From: Dictyoglomus thermophilum H-6-12
Lineage (GTDB): Bacteria > Dictyoglomota > Dictyoglomia > Dictyoglomales > Dictyoglomaceae
Assembly: GCF_000020965.1 (NCBI RefSeq)
Contig: NC_011297.1
Location: forward strand, 558,001-622,000
DNA length: 64,000 bases
Reading direction: 5' to 3'
Shown: positions 57,382 to 64,000 of the stretch, in pieces
Position numbering within the stretch: the stretch's first letter is position 1
Layout of the letters: each line of letters begins with the position of its first letter
Notes under the pieces: generated by a model
Told to the model about the DNA's origin: nothing
The model's database searches: none
Seen by the model: the letters and a program-made list of their open reading frames with translations, nothing else
Translations under genes and position numbers: made by a program

Positions 57382-58057
57382 ATCTAAATATTTTAAATGG
57401 TTAGGGTATGAGGAAACAGTAAGGCTTCAAAAAGAAATAAGTGAGAAAATAATTAAAGAAGATGCATTTAAGAACTTGAGATATGTAGGAGGAGTAGATA
57501 CTTCTTCTATTGAAGATAAAATAGCAGGAGTAATTGTTGTTTTAGAATTCAATACTTTGGAGGTTCTTGAGGTTTCTATAGAGATTTCTCAAGTTAATTT
57601 TCCTTATATTCCAGGTTTTTTAAGTTTTAGAGAGGGACCAATAATCTTAAAAGCATGGGAGAATTTAAAAATCAAACCTGATCTTCTCATCTTTGATGGA
57701 CAAGGAATTGCTCATCCAAGAAGATTAGGAATAGCTTCTCATGTAGGATATGTTCTTGATGTTCCATCTATCGGTTGTGCTAAGAAAATACTTGTAGGTG
57801 TTTATAAAGAACCAGATAAAAAAAGAGGTTCTTTTGAATATATCTATATTGACAATGAGATTGTTGGGGCTGTGGTGAGGACTAAAGATAATGTAAAGCC
57901 TGTTTTTGTATCTTTAGGGCATAAGATTTCTTTAAGTACCTCTATTGAGATTATACTAAAAACTTCTACTAAGTATCGACTACCAGAGCCGGTAAGGTTA
58001 GCTCATATCTATAGCAAAAAGGCATTAAACTTTGAAATAAAAGGAGAGCTTCTTTAA
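57371..58057 (+). CDS. nfi: Endonuclease V
   Basis: It nicks DNA one base 3' of deoxyinosine and other deaminated bases, important at high temperature. Catalytic residues are in YVGGVDTSSI (Asp43), PYIPGFLSFREGP (Glu), LLIFDGQGIAHPRRLGIASHVG (Asp) and a later Asp. The 228-residue length matches the family. It starts inside the end of the GH57 gene, so it is co-transcribed, although no functional link is evident. The 3' end overlaps the convergent DUF763 gene by 33 bases. Confidence 0.92.
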   Translation: MDYESKYFKWLGYEETVRLQKEISEKIIKEDAFKNLRYVGGVDTSSIEDKIAGVIVVLEFNTLEVLEVSIEISQVNFPYIPGFLSFREGPIILKAWENLKIKPDLLIFDGQGIAHPRRLGIASHVGYVLDVPSIGCAKKILVGVYKEPDKKRGSFEYIYIDNEIVGAVVRTKDNVKPVFVSLGHKISLSTSIEIILKTSTKYRLPEPVRLAHIYSKKALNFEIKGELL

Positions 58058-59101
58058 AGTTTCAATTTCTTCTCTTCTTCCTAATTTTGCATTTTTTATT
58101 GCTTTTTCTAAGAGCTCTATGGTTTTATCGTAATTTTCTCTATCTACTGGGTATGGGTGTCCATCCTTCCCTCCATGGGCAAAAGAAAATCTTGCAGGAT
58201 CCTTTATGCTGGCTGGGGTATTATAAACAAGTTCGCTTATAAGGGTTAAGGCTCTTAAGGTTTTAGATCCTACACCTTCTTTTAGTAGTACTTCTTGGAA
58301 ATCTTTGGGTGGAGCCTCATAGGTCTTTAACAAGATTGTTTTTAGGTTTTCGGGTCTTATCTCCTTAGGAGTTATAGGATGGTAAGATGGAAGTTTTAAT
58401 GAAACTTCATTCCATAGTTTTAGGACCTTATCGGGTTTTTCATTCATAAGTTGTGTAATCACTTCTTGCGCTGGTTTACTTTCTTTTGCTACCAAATTTA
58501 TGACATAGTTTTCGAACTTCTGAGTGATTATTCCTTTATGGGGTTCCTCAATAAAACTTTTTACCTCTTCTCCAAGCCAATGATATCTTCTTGCAAAATT
58601 GTTATTCTCATTCATACCTTGCTGTATAACACACCAATTTCCTTCTTTGGTGAAAATCAAAAGATGGTGATAAAGCTGGTATCCATCTTGTATGGCATTG
58701 TTATCAACTCTAGCCACCGTTCTGCTTACAAGAATCCATTTTTGAGGATCAAAACCCTCTTTTTCTGCTAATCTTTTTATTTCTTCTGGAGTATTCAGAC
58801 CAGCCTTACCTTTTCCGCCTACAATATATAGGCCTATTTCATGAGAAAGTTCTCCTAATCCTTCTTTTAAAGCAGCACCTGTAGTAGTGGTAAGGCCGCT
58901 TGAGTGCCAGTCAAAACCTAATACACAACCTAAGGCTTGAAACCAGAAAGGATCAGATAATTTTTTTAAAAGTTCATCTATTTTGTTTTCGACGGCAAAG
59001 AGAAGAATAATTTCTCTTGAAAGCTTTTTCATTCTTTGAAAAAGCCAAAATGGGGCTTTTCCTGAATGGAGAGGTAATTCTGCAATTTCTCTTTTAAGCA
59101 T
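58025..59101 (-). CDS. DUF763 protein
   Basis: A conserved thermophile/archaeal-type protein of unknown function. Family segments are IAELPLHSGKAPFWLFQRMKKL, LGCVLGFDWHSSGLTTTTGAALKEGL, LYIVGGKGKAGLNTPEEI and the C-terminal ARFSFAHGGKDGHPYPVDRENYDKTI. Its His and Asp residues suggest a nucleic-acid-related activity, but this is not established. The ATG at 59101 or the TTG at 59107 both lie 5-11 bases past two overlapping minus-strand TATAAT boxes (59118-59107), so the transcript is probably leaderless. It is convergent with nfi. Confidence 0.82.
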   Translation of the reverse strand: MLKREIAELPLHSGKAPFWLFQRMKKLSREIILLFAVENKIDELLKKLSDPFWFQALGCVLGFDWHSSGLTTTTGAALKEGLGELSHEIGLYIVGGKGKAGLNTPEEIKRLAEKEGFDPQKWILVSRTVARVDNNAIQDGYQLYHHLLIFTKEGNWCVIQQGMNENNNFARRYHWLGEEVKSFIEEPHKGIITQKFENYVINLVAKESKPAQEVITQLMNEKPDKVLKLWNEVSLKLPSYHPITPKEIRPENLKTILLKTYEAPPKDFQEVLLKEGVGSKTLRALTLISELVYNTPASIKDPARFSFAHGGKDGHPYPVDRENYDKTIELLEKAIKNAKLGRREEIETLKKLSFYFKV

Positions 59102-59157
59102 AATCAATTATAATTATACCTAAAGCCTTTGTTAAAAAGAAGGGAGAAATGTAAATT

Positions 59158-59640
59158 ATGAAAAAAAGAACAGTTTTCTTTACTACTATCTTCACTATTT
59201 TATTAATGATAGTTATGTTTTCTCTTCTTTCTCTTGGAAAGGAAAACTCACCTAAATTTCCCCGTGGAAGGCTTTTAATAACACAAGGGGATAAATCTCT
59301 TGAGATACCTATTGAGATAGCTGATCGAGATGAGTTATGGACTTTAGGACTTATGTATAGAAAAAGTATCCCTTGGGAGTATGGAATGCTTTTTGTATTC
59401 CCTTATGATACAAATGCTGGATTTTGGATGAAAAATACTTATGTTCCTCTTGATATAGCTTTTATTTTGGAGGATGGCACTATTATAAATATACAAAGAA
59501 TGGAGCCATGTAAGGATGAATTAAACTGTCCTATTTACTTTAGTCCTAAGCCTTATAGATATGCTTTAGAGGTTAGAGCTGGCTTTTTTGAGAGGTATGG
59601 TTTCTCGGTAGGAGCAAAGATCAAATATTGGAGAGAATAA
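59158..59640 (+). CDS. DUF192 exported protein
   Basis: A 160-residue protein with an N-terminal membrane anchor or signal (FTTIFTILLMIVMFSLLSLG). The DUF192 domain has the family motifs IADRDELWTLGLMYRKSIPWEYGMLFVFPYDTNAGFWMKNTYVPLDIAFILEDG-like segments, in pieces: RDELWTLGLMYRK, GMLFVFP and FWMKNTYVPLDIAFI. Function is unknown; the fold is a small beta barrel. GGAGAAATG precedes the ATG. It is upstream of a ferredoxin gene but separated by 70 bases with its own apparent start region. Confidence 0.85.
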   Translation: MKKRTVFFTTIFTILLMIVMFSLLSLGKENSPKFPRGRLLITQGDKSLEIPIEIADRDELWTLGLMYRKSIPWEYGMLFVFPYDTNAGFWMKNTYVPLDIAFILEDGTIINIQRMEPCKDELNCPIYFSPKPYRYALEVRAGFFERYGFSVGAKIKYWRE

Positions 59641-59710
59641 TTGACTTTTAGGGTAAAATTTTCTATGCTTTAAAAGATATTTTTAAATCTTCGGAAAGGA
59701 GGTCTTAAAA

Positions 59711-59896
59711 ATGAGCGCACCAAAAATTGATAGAGATCTTTGCATTGGATGTGGGGTTTGTGCTTCTTTATGTCCTGATGTATTTGAAATTGATGAAGAA
59801 GGAAAAGCTGTAGTAAGAGAAGGGGCAGATTGTGAATCCGCAGGATGCTGTCAAGATGCTGCCGATTCTTGTCCAGTAGGAGCTATAACTCTTTAA
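59711..59896 (+). CDS. Single-cluster 4Fe-4S ferredoxin
   Basis: A 61-residue electron carrier. Cluster ligands are Cys11, Cys14, Cys17 (CIGCGVC) and Cys54 (DSCPVG). Cys21 and Cys46 or Cys47 could form the extra disulfide seen in Thermotoga ferredoxin, which is closely similar. AAGGAGG precedes the ATG. It is followed by a terminator, so it is expressed as a single gene and probably serves pyruvate or hydrogen metabolism. Confidence 0.92.
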   Translation: MSAPKIDRDLCIGCGVCASLCPDVFEIDEEGKAVVREGADCESAGCCQDAADSCPVGAITL

Positions 59897-59921
59897 TTTT
59901 TATATTACTTAAAAATGGTTT

Positions 59922-59953
59922 TAAGAGGGGGGGGTTTTCCTCCCTCTTATTTA
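59922..59953 (+). terminator. Terminator of the ferredoxin gene
   Basis: TAAGAGGG (59922-59929) pairs with CCCTCTTA (59942-59949), extendable through the G-rich and C-rich inner segments, and is followed by TTTAATTT. It separates the ferredoxin from tldD. Confidence 0.75.
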
Positions 59954-59971
59954 ATTTAGGGGGTAGTAAAA

Positions 59972-61360
59972 GTGATATCTAAAAGCATAGCTGAAGAAAT
60001 TCTTGAAATTTCCTTAAGCAAAGGTGGAGATTTTTCGGAATTATTTTTTGAGGTTAGTAATTCTCTTTATTTTTATTTTGACGATAATAAGTTAGAGGAA
60101 GCAGTAGCGGGAGAAGATGTAGGAGTAGGTTTAAGGGTAATATTAGGAGACAGAACTTTTTATGGATATACTACTGATATTTCATTGATGGGATTGAGAA
60201 AACTTGCCAAGAATTTAGCGGAAGCTGTGTTTCAAGGAGATAAAGATATAAAAGTTGTCCTATCTGAGAAAGATGAGTATGGCATAAGGCCTTTAAAGGA
60301 TATAGGAAGTTTTGAGATAAAAGAAGGAAAAGATATTTTGAAGATTATGAATGAAAAGGCAAGGGGTTACGATTCAAGGATAGTTCAATTTACTTCTGTG
60401 ATAAGGACTGTAGATCAGAAGATTCTTATTGCAAACACAGAGGGGGATTTTATTGAAGATAGGAGAGTAAGAACTGCGGTTTATGGACTTTCCGTTGGGT
60501 CTTATAATGGAATTATTCAAACAGGATATGAGACGGTTGCAGGTACGGTAGGTTGGGAGCTGCTTACTGAAGAAGTTATTAATAAAATCCCATACGAGGC
60601 TTCAAGAAGGGCTATTCTACTCCTTGAAGCCAAAGAAGCTCCGGCTGGAGTTATGCCAGTGGTTATATCTTCAAAGGCTGGAGGTGTTCTAATACACGAA
60701 GCTGTTGGACATGGTCTTGAAGCTGATTTGGTTGATAAGGGAGTCTCAGTGTACAAAGGAAAGATTGGAGAAAAGGTAGCTTCAGAGCTGGTTACTATGG
60801 TAGATGCAGGTGTTCTTGAAGGAATGTACGGCTCTTCAGCAGTGGACGATGAAGGAGTAAAAACTAATTATAATGTTCTAATTGATAGGGGTATTTTGAA
60901 GGGATATATGCATTCAAGAATTACCGCAAAAAAGTTCAATGTTCGTCCTTCAGGAAATGGGAGAAGACAAAATTTTCGATATCCTCCTATTCCTCGAATG
61001 ACTAATACCTTCATTCTTCCAGGAGAAAGTAAAGTAGAAGATATGTTACAAAGATTAGAGAGAGGAATATATGTGGTAAAGATGGGAGGAGGTCAGGTAG
61101 ATACAACCTCTGGAGATTTTGTTTTTGGAATTGAAGAGGGTTATCTTGTAATAAATGGTGAAATTAAACATCCAATAAGAGGTGCAACATTAATAGGAAA
61201 TGGACCTAAGATTTTAGAAAAGATTGAAATGATTGGAAATGATATTGGTTTTGCTCCTGGTACTTGTGGAAAAGACGGGCAAGGAGTTCCTGTAACCGAT
61301 GGTATGCCTACTCTTTTTATATCTGAGATTACTATTGGGGGTACAGAGAAAGGAGAGTAA
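59972..61360 (+). CDS. tldD: TldD-type metalloprotease
   Basis: A zinc metalloprotease subunit of 462 residues that forms a heterodimer with TldE. The HExxxH site is HEAVGHGLEADL at about residue 243. Other conserved parts are VFGIEEGYLV and GTCGKDGQGVPV. The start is a GTG at 59972 with AGGGGG eight bases upstream. TldD/TldE process unfolded or modified peptides in other bacteria. No precursor peptide gene is visible nearby. Confidence 0.93.
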   Translation: MISKSIAEEILEISLSKGGDFSELFFEVSNSLYFYFDDNKLEEAVAGEDVGVGLRVILGDRTFYGYTTDISLMGLRKLAKNLAEAVFQGDKDIKVVLSEKDEYGIRPLKDIGSFEIKEGKDILKIMNEKARGYDSRIVQFTSVIRTVDQKILIANTEGDFIEDRRVRTAVYGLSVGSYNGIIQTGYETVAGTVGWELLTEEVINKIPYEASRRAILLLEAKEAPAGVMPVVISSKAGGVLIHEAVGHGLEADLVDKGVSVYKGKIGEKVASELVTMVDAGVLEGMYGSSAVDDEGVKTNYNVLIDRGILKGYMHSRITAKKFNVRPSGNGRRQNFRYPPIPRMTNTFILPGESKVEDMLQRLERGIYVVKMGGGQVDTTSGDFVFGIEEGYLVINGEIKHPIRGATLIGNGPKILEKIEMIGNDIGFAPGTCGKDGQGVPVTDGMPTLFISEITIGGTEKGE

Positions 61361-61365
61361 TTTTC

Positions 61366-62676
61366 ATGACCGTTGATTTATTTAAATTAATTGAGGATTT
61401 AAGAAAACAAAAAATAGAGTGTGAAATATTTTTTCAAGAAAGAGAAAAAAGTACTTTAGTAATCTCTAGGCAGGAGGTTGAAAATTATCAAATTTCTAGG
61501 GAGTATGGCATTGGGGTAAGGGTTATAAAAGATGGTAAACATGGATTTTCTTATACTACCAATTTAGATAAGATAGATGAAACAATACAGAGAGCAATTG
61601 AACTTTCTCAGGTAATGGAAGAAGATGAGAATTGGAAATTTTCTAAAGATTTAGATCTTAAAGATTTTAAGTACTATCCTGAAGAGCCATCCTTTCAAGA
61701 AAAAATAAAAAGATTGGTAGAGTTAGAAAAAGAAATCTATTCAAAAGATAAAAGAGTAAAAACTGTGAGAAATATTGTTTGGGAGAAAACAACGGACAAT
61801 AATAGAATAATAAGTACAACGGGTTTATCTTTGGAATATAATCAACAGTACCAGTATATATATACAGAGATTGGTGCTTCTGATGGGACTAATGAAAGAA
61901 GTGGATTTGAATTTGATGTGGCTAGGAGTTGGAATGAGCTTGAATTTGATAAATTAGTTGAAAAGGTGGTTTGGCAGGCCACAAGTTTATTGGGAGCATT
62001 GCCCAAGAAGACGCAAAGTGTAGACATAATTCTTCCTGCAGAAAGAGCCAGTGAATTTTTAGAGCTTATTTCTGAACTATTTTCTGCAGAGAATGTTCAA
62101 AAAGGAAAGTCTGTATTAAAGGGATTGTTAGGTGAGAGTGTGGCTTCTCCAATTTTGAGTATTGTAGAGGATCCTCTTTCTGAAAAAGCTTTGATTCCTA
62201 GACTTTTTGACGATGAAGGAATAAAGACTTATCAAAAATATTTCATAAGAAATGGTGTACTGGAGAATTTTGCTTATAATGTCTATAGCGCTAATAAGGA
62301 GGGTAAAAATTCTACTGGTAATGGGGTTAGGGGCTCTTTTAAGTCTTTGCCCCAGGTTGATTATTTTAATCTGTACATTGAGCCTAGAGATAAGAGTGAA
62401 GATGAGCTTATAAAATCAGTGAGAAATGGGGTTTATGTTATTTCTTTAATGGGGCTCCATCTTGCAGATACAATCTCTGGAGATTTTTCCTTAGGAATCG
62501 AGGGTTTATGGATAAAAGATGGAGAATTAGCAGAACCTGTTGCAGAGATGACTATTTCAGGTAATTTGAAGGATTTTTTAAAAAATATAACTGGCATTGG
62601 TAATAAATTAGACCTCAAAGGTAATATAAATTCACCTATGTTAAAGCTTGAAGATATCACATTAGCAGGAAAATAA
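61366..62676 (+). CDS. tldE: TldE/PmbA-like protease partner
   Basis: A 436-residue paralogue of TldD without the HExxxH motif, which is the usual non-metal subunit of the TldD/TldE dimer. Conserved segments include TTDNNRIISTTGLSLEY, DEGIKTYQKYFIRNGVL, STGNGVRGSFKSLPQV and SGDFSLGIEGLWIKDGELAEPVAEMTISGNL. Five bases separate it from tldD, so they form one operon. Confidence 0.92.
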   Translation: MTVDLFKLIEDLRKQKIECEIFFQEREKSTLVISRQEVENYQISREYGIGVRVIKDGKHGFSYTTNLDKIDETIQRAIELSQVMEEDENWKFSKDLDLKDFKYYPEEPSFQEKIKRLVELEKEIYSKDKRVKTVRNIVWEKTTDNNRIISTTGLSLEYNQQYQYIYTEIGASDGTNERSGFEFDVARSWNELEFDKLVEKVVWQATSLLGALPKKTQSVDIILPAERASEFLELISELFSAENVQKGKSVLKGLLGESVASPILSIVEDPLSEKALIPRLFDDEGIKTYQKYFIRNGVLENFAYNVYSANKEGKNSTGNGVRGSFKSLPQVDYFNLYIEPRDKSEDELIKSVRNGVYVISLMGLHLADTISGDFSLGIEGLWIKDGELAEPVAEMTISGNLKDFLKNITGIGNKLDLKGNINSPMLKLEDITLAGK

Positions 62677-62698
62677 TTTTTAAGGGGAGGATTTTCTT

Positions 62699-63178
62699 AT
62701 GGTAAAGATGTTTTCTTCTCAAGATTTAATTGAAATGGCTATACACATTGAAGAAGAAGGAGAAAAATTTTATGAATTAATGGGATCAAAGGTAGAAGAT
62801 GAAGAATTGAAAAAATTATTTAGCTATCTTGCTTTAGAAGAAAAAAGACATGCCTTAGCTTTTAAGGAAATTTACTCTCGTTTGGAGAATGAAGGCTTTG
62901 TTTCTGCTTATCCTGATCAGGAAGCTAATAAATATTTGCATGCTTTTGTAGATTCTCAAATTTTTATTGATTGGGATAAGCTTTCTACAAGAACAGTATG
63001 GAGTTTATCAGAAGTATTAGATCTTGCTATAAGTTTAGAAAAAGACTCTATTCTCTTTTATTATGAAATGGAAAAATATATTCCTGAAAAGGATAAAAAC
63101 ATCCTGTATGAAATAATAAAACAGGAGAAGATGCATCTTTCTCAGCTTACTGAATTTAAGAAAGGTATAAAGAATTAG
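62699..63178 (+). CDS. Ferritin-like/rubrerythrin-type diiron protein
   Basis: A 159-residue four-helix protein of the ferritin/rubrerythrin superfamily. Two metal motifs are seen: EEGEKFYELMG with LEEKRHALAFKE, and LEKDSILFYYEME with KQEKMHLSQL. There is no rubredoxin domain. Such proteins detoxify peroxide or oxygen in anaerobes. GGGGAGG lies before the ATG. It follows tldE by 22 bases. The stop overlaps the DapF-like gene by 4 bases. Confidence 0.82.
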   Translation: MVKMFSSQDLIEMAIHIEEEGEKFYELMGSKVEDEELKKLFSYLALEEKRHALAFKEIYSRLENEGFVSAYPDQEANKYLHAFVDSQIFIDWDKLSTRTVWSLSEVLDLAISLEKDSILFYYEMEKYIPEKDKNILYEIIKQEKMHLSQLTEFKKGIKN

Positions 63179-64000
63179 TCTTTCAATTTATATAACATTT
63201 CTTCAGAAAGTTCTCCTTTAAATACTTCTTCTACTGGTCCAATAAGATTTACGGACCAGTCAGGGTTTATTCTTATGTGTAATGTTCCTCCAGGCATGAT
63301 TACTTCGACTTGATTATTGACTAATCCCTTTCTATATGCTGCTGATGCTGCTGCACAAGAACTACTCCCTGATGCAAGAGTATATCCTGCTCCTCTTTCC
63401 CAAATTCTTATCTCTATTTTATTTGAATCTAAAACCTTAACCATTTGTACATTAATTCTATTGGGAAATATTGGATTATTTTCTATTTTAGGCCCTAAAG
63501 ATTTAATCTTTTCTTCATCAATTTCGTCTACAAAGAAGACACAATGAGGGTTTCCAATAGAAAGGCATGTAATTTTTAAAATTTCACCATTAATTTTTAA
63601 TTCCTCATCTATCACCTCTCTTTCTGGGCCAGCAACAGGAATCTCAGAACTTCTAAAGGTAACTTTCCCCATTTCTACTTCAATGGTTTTTGCTCTTCCA
63701 TTTTGTTCTTCTATTACGGAGGCTTTTACTTTTCCTCCTAAAGTGTATATGAAGAACTCTTTCTCAGTAGTATATTTATAATCGTAAATATACTTTGCAA
63801 GAATTCTTATACCATTTCCACTTTTTTCTGCTTCGCTTCCATCGGGATTGAATATTCTTACTTTAAATTCTTGATTGTTTATTTTTTCAAGAACAAGTAT
63901 ACCATCAGAGCCAACTCCACGATTTCTATCGCATATTAGACGTATGTTTTTCTCGGTTAAGGGGAAGTTTATTTGAGTTTTATCAAAGACAATATAATCA
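63175..64000 (-). CDS. DapF-superfamily epimerase/racemase homologue with both catalytic cysteines replaced (partial, 5' end outside window)
   Basis: The frame is open from the window edge to the stop at 63175; an ATG at 63672 is internal. The protein clearly resembles diaminopimelate epimerase: GVGSDGILV near the N-terminus, NPDGSEAEKSGNGIRI, GNPHCVFFVDEID, WERGAGYTLASGSSSCAAA. In true DapF the acid-base cysteines lie in CGNG and ACGSG. Here both are serine (SGNG, ASGS). My back-translation shows AGT and TCA, so this is not a misread. It may be a different racemase or an altered epimerase; the normal DapF assignment is doubtful. Confidence 0.8.
   Translation of the reverse strand, partial: DYIVFDKTQINFPLTEKNIRLICDRNRGVGSDGILVLEKINNQEFKVRIFNPDGSEAEKSGNGIRILAKYIYDYKYTTEKEFFIYTLGGKVKASVIEEQNGRAKTIEVEMGKVTFRSSEIPVAGPEREVIDEELKINGEILKITCLSIGNPHCVFFVDEIDEEKIKSLGPKIENNPIFPNRINVQMVKVLDSNKIEIRIWERGAGYTLASGSSSCAAASAAYRKGLVNNQVEVIMPGGTLHIRINPDWSVNLIGPVEEVFKGELSEEMLYKLKD

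Noticed and set aside
63175-63672. Short 165-residue start for the DapF-like gene at 63672
   Set aside because: Conserved DapF motifs continue upstream in the same frame to the window edge, so the ATG at 63672 is internal.

Overview
The window is a gene-dense, AT-rich stretch of about 64 kb from an anaerobic thermophile. I see no tRNA, rRNA or CRISPR array. The best guess is a Dictyoglomus-like bacterium. This is an inference from low GC, a GH57 glycosidase, a protein disulfide oxidoreductase paired with thioredoxin reductase, PduL-type acetate formation, oxygen-sensitive NAD synthesis (nadABC), LolA-like and LapA-like proteins, and heptose isomerase; the last three fit a double-membrane cell. 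Apart from an IS remnant, every non-coding gap is under 300 bases.

Layout. 1-3039 (minus): a partial sedoheptulose-7-phosphate isomerase, UDP-glucose dehydrogenase and a cysteine desulfurase. 3095-4112: a decayed insertion sequence whose transposase ribosome site sits in a protective inverted repeat. 4174-8963 (plus): an envelope glycosylation cassette made of a polyprenyl-phosphate glycosyltransferase, an unknown toroid-like protein, and a flippase-like domain fused to a GT39 glycosyltransferase. A giant TPR-DUF3857-transglutaminase protein converges on it.

12793-19799 (plus) is the most interesting metabolic block. It holds a LacI regulator, a corrinoid protein, a corrinoid reductive activator and a UroD-family methyltransferase, followed by the anaerobic homocysteine module (DUF39/COG1900, NIL-ferredoxin, UPF0280). 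Together they suggest a corrinoid-based, folate-independent route to methionine. 19800-26960 (minus) carries a DUF2089 regulator pair, a MacA/MacB-like pair without its ATPase, a zinc phospholipase C-like protein, an orphan MalK-type ATPase and small envelope proteins.

27018-34999 has a UvrD-type helicase, a SufT-like protein, a response regulator, a histidine kinase ending in a degenerate GGDEF domain, IMP dehydrogenase and a B12-binding radical SAM protein. 34969-42202 (minus) has a DMT transporter, nadABC, LapA, PduL and a PEPCK-like DUF4914 protein. 42370-54620 has folC, the PDO/TrxB redox pair, an aldo/keto reductase, a frameshifted MATE gene preceded by a possible small RNA, lipB, floA-nfeD, and an anion-type ABC transporter with a possibly switching leader. 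54904-64000 has a GH57 enzyme, endonuclease V, DUF763, DUF192, ferredoxin, TldD/TldE, a ferritin-like protein and a DapF homologue lacking both catalytic cysteines.

Two architectural habits recur. Convergent genes overlap or touch, with terminator-like hairpins of one strand buried in the coding sequence of the other. Promoters often have an extended -10 element, and several genes appear to start at or next to the transcription start (leaderless). Both are readings of the sequence and are untested.
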